DNA from: Chrysomallon squamiferum
Taxonomy: Eukaryota > Mollusca > Gastropoda > Neomphalida > Peltospiridae
Direction of reading: 5' to 3'
Assembly (NCBI GenBank): GCA_012295275.1
Contig: CM022673.1
Coordinates: forward strand, 17,423,810 to 17,487,809
Length of the DNA: 64,000 nt
The notes under the pieces were generated by a model. The model was not told the origin of the DNA. It saw nothing but the letters and a program-made list of their open reading frames with translations, and did no database searches. Numbering within the stretch: position 1 is the stretch's first letter; each line of letters starts with the position of its first letter. Shown in pieces: positions 26,301 to 40,283 of this stretch. A program made the position numbers and the translations under genes.

Positions 26301-26798
26301 CAACTATTCTGACCCATGAAAAAAAAAAAAAAAAAAAATCTTTTCTGAAATCTAGGGTGACACTCGGACTGTAAACGTTAATTTTATTACCATCTGGACA
26401 TTCAAGAAATGACCTTTTAATATCAATACGGTCTCACAATTTACAAAATCACTTTGGCTTTGAATCTGTTCTCTTCACAACCCATAGTTACTTGGTCTTC
26501 TTCATTTTTTTTCTATCTTTTTCTCATTCCATCATTAACAGATTCGCCTTTCCTCTACAAAAAACAAGTAACCAGGACTCGTAGCGTTTACAAAGCCAAT
26601 TAACCCGTCAGCCCTGAGATAGGACTAATGGAATAAAACGACTACTGTAATTAGCTTTACTGTAATCTTGTTTTTGAAAACCCCAGATACGTTACTGGCT
26701 GATCAGTGCGTTATATTGCCTTTTAGAAAAACGAGCTTGTCTTGCTGTAGTTTAATGTGGTTTTTGCTTAGTTTAACATTTGCTTAATTTACACGCAT

Positions 26799-26960
26799 AC
26801 AGACACACACACACACACATACATACACAGATACACATACACATACACATACACACAAACATACACACAATCATACACACACATTTACACATACGTACAC
26901 GTACCTACACATAAAAACAGACAAACACAGACACTGATATCTAAACACACACATAAACAT
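26799..26960. repeat. degenerate (CA)n tract in intron 1
   Basis: CA repeats broken by CATA and CAGA variants. Confidence 0.85.
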
Positions 26961-28057
26961 TCTCAGCGATTTATTCTTCTTTTTATTTATCTGAAGGTTT
27001 TTTTAGGATTATTTTTTTAAAGGAGGAGAAAGTGCGGTAATGGATAAAATGTACCTGTTTTTTTAGAAAGTACAAAGCAATCACAAACTTTATTTAATCT
27101 TTATATCACTTAGCTGTCACGATAAATAGTTTTATGGTCACAGAAAAGAAAAAATAAATAGAAAGAAAAGTTAACATCGCAGCAAAGCAATTGTGATGCA
27201 TGTCTGCCTTTCAAAACGAGCAGACCTTCTTGACTTTAATCTCCGACGCATGCAAACGGAATGTGATTTAAAAAAAACGTATGTACACACACACAGGAGC
27301 AATCTACAAACGATTTTAGACCAAAAAATGTTTCTCGCAGCCAACACAGGCAGTCTTGAACTCACGTCTTTAATTTATTGTTCACTGTGTTTGTGGGTCG
27401 CAAGGGTTAACATTAAACAAACGACAAACCCGCGAGCGTCTGTCTCAGACAAAGATAACGAAAACATCTTCAGTGCATCTCGTAACAGACGCTGGAGAGA
27501 CCGGGGGAACTGACTGGGACTGGAAACACAACGGATCTGACGCTGCTTCTGTTAATCGATTATTTCAATTTTTATGTTTTTAATTTCTGTCCTTTATGGG
27601 TCTTCAAGAAAGCCGTTGGACTTTCTCATTTCATAAAGATTTATGCCGTCAAATGTCCTCGGTTTTGTTTTAATTATTATTATTATTATTATTATTATTA
27701 TGTTATGTTAAGTTAAGTTAAAAAAGGAAAATCAAATAATGATGCTCGTGAGCATGCATCTAAATTTGAGATAGTCTAAAGTGGTGTTTTAAGAAACGAA
27801 CATACCACAATGCTGTTCATCTGTTAGAGAAAGTAAACAGAAGAAAAATCCAAATGAAATGTATACGCCTAAGTTGTTTTCTGAGCCATTAAAGATTTTG
27901 TAAATTGACTGGGATCATATGTAAAGAGTATATGGTTGACTATATGAAGTACCAGTGATATGTAGGGGTTTTATTTTCTTCTTATTTTCCATTTCATTTG
28001 CCGTTTCAGTGTCCCGTTTTAGCATACCTGTTTAATTGACATTTTATAAAGTTATCA

Positions 28058-28059
<2 letters not shown>

Positions 28060-28113
<54 letters not shown>
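28060..28113. repeat. (ATT)n microsatellite in intron 1
   Basis: About 18 ATT units. A shorter ATT tract lies at 27674-27700. Confidence 0.93.
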
Positions 28114-28114
<1 letters not shown>

Positions 28115-31100
28115 CGAATAATCAGACGAACAAGAACATATAAAAATATTTTTTAAATTAATAATAAAATAAAATGTTTCTAGTCTAAACATTTGAATTG
28201 AAGTAGCAGGTAATTGGCGGTTTCATTGATCGAGTGTTCGGTTTTGTTTCACAAGCAGACGACCGCACGCACCTGTCACCACTGTCAAGGGGCAGCTGGC
28301 ACAGGATGAACCGGTATTGATCTAAAGTACAGTACTTCACTCGTCAGGGACATGGAACATCTAATTATGTCCAAGCATAATGTTAAAGGAAGTCGGTCGT
28401 TTTATTACATTAAAGGGAGCCGGTCGTTTTCCCCTTCTGTACAGACGAAACGGGTGATAATTATCGTAATTTGAAATCTCGTCAATGATTCGAGAACTCG
28501 TGTGTGTCTGCCTTTACGTCTGGCTATGGCCGGTGTCTTTTGATTGAAGTCGCGGTCGTATATTAATAATAAAGTGAGTGTGCCAGTAGCGAATTATCAG
28601 GAGATGTTCGGTGTATTATGAGAGGTCTCGTCTGCCAATATGTCTGCCACTGAAGCGAGATGCTTATTTCACTCTGACCTTGTGTGGCTCTTGTTGGAAA
28701 GGATGACAGTTCTCGGAACAAACAGGGCGAAAAAGATCAATTTTAATTCTTTTCGCTGATAGACTACCTAGTTATCGGCTTGACCGGAAACACCACTCTT
28801 TCGGATTTCTCACAAAAGACAGTTCATATTTGAACAAATAGGCAGACGTTCAATCGTCTGAGTGTAGTATTAGTCTCGATTAATTCTGTTATTTTTAAAC
28901 GTTAACATAGCAGCAGATCAATGTGTTAAATTTTAAATACAGTATAATTTCGTTAGACAGTGCATCAGAACATAGATGAAAATATAAACGGAGAAACGGT
29001 TTCTTACTGCTTTTTGTTTTTTGGGGCACAATATTGTTTTTCTTTTTTCTCCGAATAATACGGATACTGAGTTTGTTATTTATATTATTTTGAAATAAAT
29101 AATAACATTCTAAAATGATAATATTATTTACACTTCATTATGAACGAACTATATATAAAATATTTAATTCAGTTATATTTTAAAAAGAAGGAAAAAAAGA
29201 AATAAAAAAATAAAAATAAAAAAAGCAAACTCTTTTTTTTAATCTTTTTTCTTTTTGTTTTGACAAAAATCTGCTGACTTGAAGTTGAAGTCTATGTTAA
29301 AAATGTATATATATTTTTTTCATGAAGGTCTGTTTATATGGGGGTAAAAAAATCCGCATAATTTAGTGCTATCATATTATCGCTAAAAGGCTAGCTCAGT
29401 GAAAAACTACGTCAGCCGAGCGTTGTGTGTGGAAGACAGTCAAACCTTGCTCAAAGCGCTGCTCGTCTTACGTCGAGTCTTTTCATTGCTCTAATCAGTT
29501 CGATCTATATTTCCAATTGGAGCTTTAAGCCAGCGCTGAACGGTAATCAAGTTACCCGTGTCGGCGAGTCCCCTATTCTTGTCCCTGTCAGAGATGTATT
29601 TGGATGGGAGACGCGATAACAAGTATAAACCTTTGCTTATTTATGGCAGTCGTTAGGCTTTGTTCGTGTTCTTTCTGGCGCAGCCAGTCCACCAAACAAT
29701 GATGCATGGATAGAGTTTTTGACGGTTAAACAATCCACCAGACCTGCCGAGGACAGTATTTTCTTTCTTTCTTCTTGTTCTCTATTATTATTTCTACTGC
29801 TGTTGTTTACTCCTTTTTAAAATAATAATAATTATTATTATTTTTTTATCACCTAATATAAACACACAGTTGGTTTGATCTGTGCCAAAATACTATTCTA
29901 AATTGTGTGTGTGTGTGTGTGTGTGTGTGTTTGTTTCTATCATTATTTTTGTTTCATTAAAGATTTTAGGCCTAATTTATATTCATGTTTCGGAAGAGAG
30001 AAAAAATCAAATCAATTCTGTAAATATTTACATTCATAATACATCTGTCAGCTTGCAACGTCTTTCTTTTCTTTGTAAAAAGATCATTTTAAATTCTTCC
30101 CAAAAAACTATTTAATACTTTTGCACTGAAACATGGATGTAAAGAAATGTTAAAACGTCTACGTTTTATTCCTGTGCCTATCTCGTCTGCCCAGGTAATC
30201 GTAAATCAGAATATTTACGACGAAATAAACGTGAGTACAGTCTGGGCAGGACTCGCCATCACGTTGCAGTAGACAGCGTGTTTTAAATGATTTGTTTGTT
30301 TGTAGCTCGACTGTCATCGCAGTGTTGAAATCAACTTGTAACAACTGGCACACTGAAACTTTCTACTGACGTTATAAACGCCATAATCACCATTAAAATC
30401 TAATTAATTAATTAAATAAATTCGAAACCATTTAATTAATATGCGTTAATTTAAATATAAATAAATAAAGTAATTAAGTAATTCAGTAAGTAAGTAAATA
30501 AATAAATAAATAAATAAATAATAAACTGCACCAAGGTAATTTTAATCCATTCTATATTCTGGTTATCGATTACAGAACAAGATCAGCTGGTTTGCAGAGT
30601 GATTTAAGTCGTAGACATATCACACAGGGGACCATAGATGTTTTATTTAACACGGCGAGTGAACTATCAGGAGAAACGCTGCTCAATAAACTACGAGTCG
30701 ATTACATGAAAATGTGAAGTTTATTAGGCTCAAACACGGAATCCTTTCACTATTTGTTCGCGTAATTAACGGTGTGGCAGTGGGATGTCGTCGTTCTTAG
30801 TACGTGAACAAAGACAGCAGCAACATCAACACGCCTTCTAGAGCCCCTTACCTCGATTCCCTGCTGCATACACACCACCCCTTTTACAAAATCATATTAA
30901 CAGTCACATTTTCAATCGATGGCAATTTTCATATGGCCGGGAAGGCTCGGAGATGAGAAGCCGAATAATATTTGTAGTCGCGACTTTATTACTGATCAAA
31001 AGGCCAGACATCTGTTCAATTAAAATATCTAACAAGATACAAAAAAAAAGAAGAAGTTTTTACTGCAGCCAGTCGCCAACAATAAATCTTTGACGACATG

Positions 31101-31256
31101 CTTTCTGTTAAATTATGCTAATCAGTAGAATTCAGTGGGGAAAAAATCCCTGTAGTTAAACGTAATGTTTAAGGCTTATACTTCAACATTACCCCCCATG
31201 TAAATGTAATTAAATAACTTTATCAGCTGCCTGTGATATACATGTATGTATATTCT

Positions 31257-31260
<4 letters not shown>

Positions 31261-31320
<60 letters not shown>

Positions 31321-31332
31321 GTCTGTCTGTCT
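31261..31332. repeat. (CT)n then (GTCT)n microsatellite in intron 1
   Basis: About 28 CT units followed by four GTCT units. Confidence 0.95.
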
Positions 31333-31944
31333 TTTTCTTTGTCTCAAACACTAATACACAACATGCATTCAGAAATTTATTACAGGTTATCTAATGCTCA
31401 ATGTCTCAAAAAAAAAAAGTTCTTTAAAACAAAAAGAAACAAACAGTGACAGACATTGATGCATCTCTTACTTTATTATATCTTATCTGACTCATTTAGG
31501 TATGCATGTTTTTGTAATACGCACTTTCCCCACTAGACAATGGTTCTGTCGCTTTTACACCACTCTAGTGAATATTATCAAGTATCTTACAAACAGAATT
31601 ATGCGCCATATTTGTTTATTACCGCGTGACCGCAAAACTACTTTCCTGTCAACTGATGTGATTAATAACCGCTCGAGTCCTGGACTGTCGGTCGCCATTA
31701 ACCGAACGGCTCATTTGTCAATTGTACAAGCAAGAAGCCACAGGAAAAAGAAGTTTTCAAGATAGCCGTTTTATTCTTCTTTTCATAGGAAATGTCGCGT
31801 GTAATAAGAAAATATAAATATATACACATACTACTGATGGCATCAAACAACGAGTGTTATGACATATACAGGAGTAAACAACATCGGTAATGTTAATTAG
31901 CATCACAGGTTAAAAGTTTTATTTTGCGTTGATGACTAAAACTG

Positions 31945-32020
31945 GTTTATAACGTGATGATTAGAGCCTCGGACTGAAGCGTGAAGGGTCACTATTTCTC
32001 CCATTCCAACTAGTGTTGTT
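31945..32020 (+). repeat. possible decayed tRNA-derived SINE head
   Basis: The stretch has an A-box-like TGATGATTAGAG and, about 30 bases on, a degenerate B-box-like segment ending CTCCCATTCC. The spacing resembles a tRNA-derived SINE, but it does not fold as a tRNA. Confidence 0.2.
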
Positions 32021-35000
32021 AATATAAACCATTGATAAAACTGCAACAAGTTCTGGATGAGTGTAGGGAAATAATATTAACAAAAAAATACAAACGATTT
32101 ACTTGAAAGTCATATTTAACATGAATAACAATAGCATCAACCAAAAGATAAAATAATAATTATAAAAATAAACACAGCACAGTATAATGTAATGCTTCCT
32201 GTTTCTGTAGCAAAATATTTTAAAAACAACAACAACGGAAAAAAATAATATATAGAAAAAAAGAAAGAAAGAAAGGAGAAAAATAATAAAAAGAAAGAAT
32301 AAAAAATAATGATAATAAAATGATTTAACGATAAAGGAGGGGCGTATACATAATGGGTTAAAATTGAAAAGAAAAAATAATGACTGCTTCGATTAAACAT
32401 TAAGATGAAGCAATATATATATTTTTATTATGTTTTTATTTGTGTTGGTGTTTTAATGCAGATGCATGTCTAAAATAGCTTGTACCTGTTGGAACGGAAA
32501 TCTCAGTGCACGTTACAAATGGGTTACTGCTGTTAACATGAGCTGTGCTATCTAACCAGATTGCATGAATAATTTATCAAATTTGCGCTAATTGCCCCGA
32601 GGAGTCACCCGGACTGCTTGATGTATGTGTGGAGATTCCCCAAAGAGCATAATTCGACGCGAACCGCTCCATCATGGTGTCATGACGTCATCAACATGGC
32701 GACATGTTTGTGAGAAAATGGCGACCGTTCCAGGCGACTGCCTTAAGGTTGCGCCATAAAGCGTCCTCGGGGGAGATAATAATGTCACTTAGAATAATGA
32801 AGGCTTGAAATGTCTCCCATGCTGATGGTTATCTGGTCTTTTGTGTGTACTCTTCTCGTGGTATGTGTGCTGGGGATGTGTGAAAAGGTTCCAGTGGTTG
32901 GATACGGAACGAATGCAGAGCGATAGCGTTGCGTGCGCGAGACGTCTTCCACTTCTGCGAGGCAGACGATAATCCCTCAGACGCCAGTGGATTCCCGCTA
33001 AAGCCAGAAAAGTGAGCTTTCCAATATGACAAGTGCAAACTAGCGAAATTTAATAATCAGAAAGTTTCCTGATGTTTACGAATAATAAAGAGGAGAGAGA
33101 GAGAAAAAAAGTACAACCTTCCAGAAACACTTGAATATAGGGTTTGACTGTTTGGACTGTTGATCCTCTGGCATGCTGGGAAATTGCTACAGAAATTAAA
33201 CTGGTAATTTAGGAAGTGCCCATTTGTAATACTATTATTACATAACAGACTAGATTCACGTGCACACCACTTACCCTTAAAATGCTTTCCAAATGCTATG
33301 TTAATTTTAACAGTTTGTTTTATGCTCAGGAAACATGTTGGTCTCGTTTTATCCACAGAATTTATATGAATTTTTATTGGCATTTCCCTTAATAAAAATA
33401 TCTTGCAGAAAACTAATAATTATACTTTTTTTTAAAGAAAAAAAAAAAAAAAGCTTTGTTTGACATTTTAATAATGTAACTTTAGCTGGGGTTTGCTGTG
33501 CACATCTGTGATACTGTTAAATCAAGTATGTGTTAAAATATTCGAGAATACACGCTACCCACTGCTGCCTATTTTCAGAAGCCTATGTTAAATAAAATAA
33601 CAAAGACTACAGAAGGTAATGTACAAGAAAGCCGTGACGAGAGAGAGAGAGCTCTAAACGTTACATTTCTAAGCAGGAGATTTATTACATTTGCTACTAT
33701 CCCCGTGCCCAGAGATCAAAGCGCCAAGCGCCATTTTGACGGAAGCACAACACGAGTCTGTTTCGTCAGGCTGTATAACGGGGTTGTCGAGAGCGAGGCA
33801 TGTCGAAGTTTATTGCCACCACGTTAGTGTCTTGACAAAGACGCTGACATCTTCAGTCGATGATGGATGGTCGTCATGGCGGATTGTAGTCTCGAGGACG
33901 TCTCAGCAATAACTCAACAAGGATTTGCCGCTAGGTGGACGTCATCACGTGCATCGTCTGGCTTGATGATGTCGGCTTTACGACTTTAGGTGAAGTAAAA
34001 AAAAATATTAAAAAAATAAAAACATTTTCCCGAGTTGAAATTATCGTGACGTGTGTGGCGTCGTTCTCGGCGGTTCTCGAAGTAATAAAATGAAATAAAT
34101 AAGATATGACATTCACGCCCGAATTCTGACATTATTTGTTTTATGAAGCAAATAAAATCTTGTAACGTAAAGTACCTTCTACCTTTCAACTTTCTTTTTC
34201 CTTTCTTTTTTAAATTTAAAAAAAATTAAAAAAATCCTTCTTTAACATTTTTGTTTGCAGTTGGGACTTGGCTTAACAACTAATAACATTTCTGAAATTG
34301 AAAACTGTAAAAACAGTTGATAATGAGTTTGGTTTGTCTAAACAAAAAATAAATGATGTTTTTCTTTTTTCATTTCTTTGGTTTTGCGTGCATTAAGATA
34401 TATATAATAAATGTATATCCTATGTAATAAGAGCAACAACAACAACCCATAGAAAAAACTGAGACCCTTTTCTGTACGTTACTGAATTCCTTCATCCTTC
34501 CATGGCTTCAAATCTTGTCTACAAATTGCAACCAGTGATGTAACAGTTGTTAGATTTTCACATCCAACAACTACGACAAGTTGTGAACATCAATATCTGC
34601 CATGTTATTTTCTGCAAGACAGTTGCACAACATACCCAGTCCATCAAAAAGACAAGTCGTCTGGTTCCGTCTCCTATCGACAGAATTCGGAATTTTTCTA
34701 CGTAACATTATCTTTATTACGTTATCTGCCGGGCTTACAACAAAAGAGAGCATCATTTTAACAGTTTGGTCATTTTACTGCAGTGTGTAAGTTAAAGCAC
34801 CCTCCCCCCGTAGGGCCTGATTATGATCGTGTAAATATTCCCCGTTGCTCGGAGCTTTTATTATCTGGCAGTTGTGTTCAGCGTTGCGTCACATTGCGTA
34901 ATGACTGGATAGAAATTGCCAGTCCCCGGAGGTTTATTTGTGGGAAATCGTCACAGTTTGAGCCCTAGTCGCCGATACGGTCATCTCTGGCGTGCTCCTT

Positions 35001-36236
35001 TGAAGAAACTCAGTTTAATTGTTCATCTAATGGCCGGGCACGCTGGCAGCGTACATCACCCGCGGCCATTTTGCGTTTATCAGTTTTTGTTTCGTAACAG
35101 AGGCGCTGTAAAAGTGACATAACCCGAGACTGATAGAAGAGTTTAATGCACGACTGCCGGCCTGTTAGCCCAGACAAAGGTGGCCAGTGTCTGGTCATTA
35201 AGAAAATAGCGCGTATCAATAGATGTACTGGTCATCCACAGAGCAATCTCAAGTTTATAACCTAAAATCAGAGAAGACGTGCTTTAACAGAATGTACAAA
35301 AACCTGACATTATTTTTATTTTACCTGTATAATTTATTAGATCATTTCCAATTAACCACAGGAAATTACCTTAATTATTATTTGCGTTTAAATTTCATTC
35401 CTGGATTTTTAACCAAGTTCAAATTAAGGATATCGGCAATGATTTATTAATTCTATTTAAATTCTTTTATTCGCCAGACTGTAGTATTGCGTGACACTTG
35501 AGGTAAAAACAGGATCGTGCAATCCCATTGGTATCAACTTCAGTCAGTTTTCTTAACTGGCAACATTTGTTCTGAGTTACCTGCTCCTCCTCCCGCTCTT
35601 TTTTTTCTCTCTCTTTTCTTTTAATCTCTGATGTGATGCAGTGGCTGTGTGCTGTCTGTTACATCCCTCAACAGTGTCTCGTAGATAATTCACTTAATTC
35701 CGCTTAGTTACACATGATAATACTGCTCCTGAGGTAGACTTATTACACCGTTTAAGTGAATGGGTAAACGTTCTAACAGAAATAGTTTTTGAAAGTCAAA
35801 TAAGTGTGATGTGTTTCATCTCAAATTCAAATTGTTATTTTAAAGAATTTCTCTGAATGTGAAAATGTAATATAATATAATGTAATGTAATGTAATAATA
35901 CAATTCAAAATAGAAATAAAAGGACATTGAAATATGTGCGTAAGTTCATATTTATTTGAATGATCTCACTGCAGTGTGACAGGGAGCAAGGATGCACGTA
36001 AGCGAGTACTAGGGTAAAAATAAGAAATCAGATGAAGAGACTGTTGTGTCTTTATGTCTGCTGTTTTGTCTTTGTGCGTGAAAACAACCACATGCACGCG
36101 TTTGTATCGCGAAAGAGCTAAAACCCCGTGTACTTTGTTTAGCATCATGTTCATCATTCGAAGATTAAAGAACTACTATCGCCTGCCACTGGGATAATGT
36201 AGCAATTTTCTTCTGGCATGGGAAGGTAATGACGAC

Positions 36237-36293
36237 GGCGCCAGCAGCCACATGTTGACGGAGACGCACGAGACACGGCCAGCAGACGCAGAC
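36237..36293. promoter_or_regulatory. candidate SMAD-binding cluster in BAMBI intron 1
   Basis: A palindromic GGCGCC (36237-36242) is followed by four AGAC boxes at 36262, 36271, 36284 and 36290, two of them in CAGAC form. GGCGCC is the Smad1/5-type site and AGAC/GTCT the Smad3/4 half-site. BAMBI genes in vertebrates are known targets of BMP/TGF-beta signalling, so such a cluster could serve feedback. This is motif evidence only. Confidence 0.35.
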
Positions 36294-37862
36294 TTGATAA
36301 TACTGGGATTCTCTGTTCCCGTGAGGTACCTGACTTCGAAATGGCCATATATCATCAGATACACCGCCACTGTCTGAAGAAGACAAAACAAAACCAGTCC
36401 GCGATCGAGTTTTAGAGGAAAGATTATTTTAGCCTGAGGTTCAAGATCTCAGGATAGCGCACCTCTGTCTATACTTAGCTCGTTTACTGTTTGGTTTTCG
36501 GCTTCTGGTATATAATGAAAAGTTTTGGTTGTTGTTATAAATGAAAACTAGGATCTGACGTATTGGGTATCGGCTTCGATGACGTTTTAATCCGATTAGT
36601 TTGAGAGGTTCTGGCTGCATCGAATCTCAGGGAACGGCTGTCACACCCACAGCTAAGTGGAAGGGTCAGAGGCCATTCTCGGTATGAATTCATCAGTTTA
36701 ATATATTTAAGTGCTTTACGCTCCCATGTTGAAAATGAAGTTATTATTATTATTATTTTATTTATTGTTCTTTTTTCTTTTCCTTTTTTTTTTTTTTTTA
36801 CATAAGGAAAAAATTCAGTTGAAAAAAAATCAAAGAAACTAAACTGAAATTGTTGTAAGATGGAATACAGTTTGAATACGTCTTTACACTGAAAACTTAA
36901 TCACTGTCTGACAGTACGTTTCTGTATTATATCTCAAAATCCAAATAGTTCATCATTTTTCCAATGCATGTAACTATAATTTAGCTCGCACAACATACAC
37001 ACACGTACAAACAGACACTCAGTTTTGTCTTTTTCGTGCACCTCGACTGCACGCCATTCGGGATAGAGAGGTGAACGCTAAGCGCTATCTGTTCAATTTA
37101 TTTAAAAGTTTTTTCTTCTTCTTTTAAGCCACGTTGCCACTACATTAACCCATTGTGTACATACGGCTTGATGGGCTCTAATGGACGCCCGGCTCCTCGA
37201 GTGTTTACCTACCGTTGTTATAAAGCTATCTATCTTGCTTATCACGACACATTTCTCTTGGGGTTTGTCGTTCAAAATGGAGGTAAATGGGAAGGCGGCA
37301 AAACTGTGGTTGAAGAGCGGGTGGAGATAAAGAGTGTATACTGAAACACAGACAGCACAGGACTGTACTCTGATGCAGTGATACTATCGTCGCTGGCGTC
37401 GCTCTTTTTTTTATTCATCGCGAGATGGGAATTTTTAGTTAATCTGTCCCACTGTTTACAGAGCTAAACGTTTTCAAAACGTCATGAGGCCCACACGTTC
37501 ATATCGCAAACAAAATTATAATGATTACAAAAGTCTAGGAGAAAGATGACTGTCCGATTACAGAGAGATGTGCTCGACTGTTTAATAACTCACAATGAGA
37601 TATGCTGGTGTCACGTAGACTTTAGTGTGTGCCTTCCTGGGTTTGCACTTTATCTTGATTTGTAAGGAATCTTTCAGAAATATATTTAAATTGTAGTACC
37701 TCGAGCGTAACTCCGAACTTAAAAACTGTCAAATAATTCACAGCCTCTGATTCTTTATTTCTCTTTCTGTCTCCATTTGTTTCTATTTTTCGCATTCTCT
37801 TTTCTTTTTTCTTTCTTGTACTCTCTACGTTTATCTCTTTCAATTCTTATATATAAGTATGT

Positions 37863-37962
<100 letters not shown>

Positions 37963-38738
37963 GTATTTTAAAATGAGTTTACAAGTAATTTATTTTGGTC
38001 CTCACTCTATCTGAGTACAATCGGGTAAAAAGAAGACGGCATCTTGTGGAGGATAGAAAGAGATGAAGTTGTCTGATTGAGAGACAAAATATTGGGGTTA
38101 CCCACAGTGCAGAAATGCGTTTCGGCTCCTGCTTTTATTTTCCCTCTCCACACTGATCGTTTCATGCCGCGGGGATCCAGCAGTGCTAAATTGTTTTTGT
38201 CGTCATGTTTGTTGTACGAAGCTGAGTTTCACTTATTTATATGCTGAGATGTTAAAGAAGTATTTAGTTGTTTTTTTTTGTTTTGTTTCTTTTAAGCTGA
38301 GTTTTAATGGTGAGTGTTTTTTAAATAAAGCTATTTAAAAAAAACAGGCCTCTGTTCATACAGAATATTTATGAATGTTACTAATGCTATATTAAAAAAA
38401 AATAACAACTATATATTACATAAATATATGTAATTCAGGATATAAAAACAAATAAATAAAAATAATTTGGGCTGCATGACCAATTTGCCTTGTATGTGTA
38501 AAATTCTAATTGCTGTTGTTAACATGCAGAGGGCCGAGATATTTTCATATCTTTTGGGTGTTTCTGTTGTAGCTCAGAGTGCGTACCTCTTAATCCAGGT
38601 ATGAGCAAAGATAAACAAAATCTTAATTCATGTTAATCCCTTGCACAGGTAGACGTAAACAGAAGCTCACGAGATGACCCAATATTCTTTAATACCACAA
38701 ACGATCTGCAAATATTTTTCTTTTGTTATTTTTCTTTT

Positions 38739-38852
<114 letters not shown>

Positions 38853-40192
38853 GTCCCCTTTGTTCAGTCTCTTCTCTTTTCGTTACACAAGAATATGTTT
38901 CTGTTACAAAACGGCAGGAATGCGGCCTCTGCGACACTCGAGTATGGTGATGATGTTAATGTGGTGAGACTGCAGCTACAACGTGTGCCGTTCTTACACA
39001 TCGTCAGACAATTGTGTTGAGAATTCTGCAAATGCAAACTGAACAGTGGAATGAAACATCTGCGTGACGCTGAGAAGTCTCCACTGGGAACGAGTATCTG
39101 TGACTTGCACTCTCTCCAGTATCACATTTGAATCAGTGAATGGAAGGAAGGGTGGATAATAGATGGGTGCATGACTGAATGGATTAACAGTGAATGATTA
39201 AATGATATTTGTTGACAGAATTAGATGCGCAGTGTATGTGCGTAAGTCTGTGATGTTGATAAATAACAAAAGTGCGCTGTCAGCTCTCCAGTTGCTCATT
39301 TTATTGATTAGTGTCAAGGAACTGTTTTTAATCAGGAAAATCATATATAATCATGGTCTTTAGCAAATTCTTCACTGACTTTTCAATAATGTTTAATATT
39401 TATATACTGTAATTATAACTTACAGTCACGACGTGATATAAAAGACAAGTTATTAACATAATTGTTTCTTCACAGCAGTCCAACAACTATTGTTGAATTT
39501 CGTTTGTTTTAAGGAAAATAATTGTTACATGAATATGTTCGTTCGCTTTTTGCATACTTTTATAATTAGAATTTATTCAGAAGGATACTGCAGAACAGTC
39601 TTTCTTAATCACAGTTTCTACTGGCTCCTAACCTACCTACGCCTGTTTTCCACGCCATTTTTTCCCATTTAGTTCATTCTCCCTTTCAGCTGTGTACACA
39701 CATTTCCGACCGCTAAGTTCTTGTCGCCATGTTGCCTTTGCCTCCAGTTATTGGAGAAACCTCCCTGCCGTTTCCATTACTCGTTTACACAACAAACTCT
39801 TTCTTATTTGTTGCGATTTACCTTGGGCAGTGGCGGAGATGAAAAGAAGCAGTGAGAGATTTTGGTGCGGCGCCTAACCTGTTTGATAGAGATCTGAAAG
39901 TATCAGTCTACAAGTGTCGAAACTCTTCAGAGTGAAGACAGAGTTCTTTAAACACAAGCAGCAAAACAAAAAACAGTAATAACAGAGTCTATGAAACAAG
40001 GCATGTTTGAAATGCGATAGAAAATATATTTGTTTTAATTTATTTTATATTATCTGCTATGATTATTCGGTTTGTGTCAATATTTCATTTAGTTTTTTCT
40101 TGTATCCGTTTTTCCACATACACATCTTTAAAAACTTATATTTTTATTTCTGATAAAATATGTTTTTCTTTTTGTTTCTCACTCCATACTTC

Positions 40193-40194
<2 letters not shown>

Positions 40195-40280
<86 letters not shown>
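40195..40280. repeat. (CT)n microsatellite in intron 1
   Basis: About 43 CT units, with a shorter CT block at about 40311-40326. Confidence 0.95.

Positions 40281-40283
<3 letters not shown>

Noticed and set aside
27193-27513. 106-codon + frame in intron 1
   Set aside because: No domain or signal peptide and no splice phase linking it to BAMBI; probably a chance frame in a CpG-richer patch.
29597-29612. Match to the 5S rRNA C-box region (TATTTGGATGGGAGAC)
   Set aside because: Only this short block matches. The rest of 5S rRNA, including the A box and the pairing stems, is absent, so it is chance or a tiny relic.
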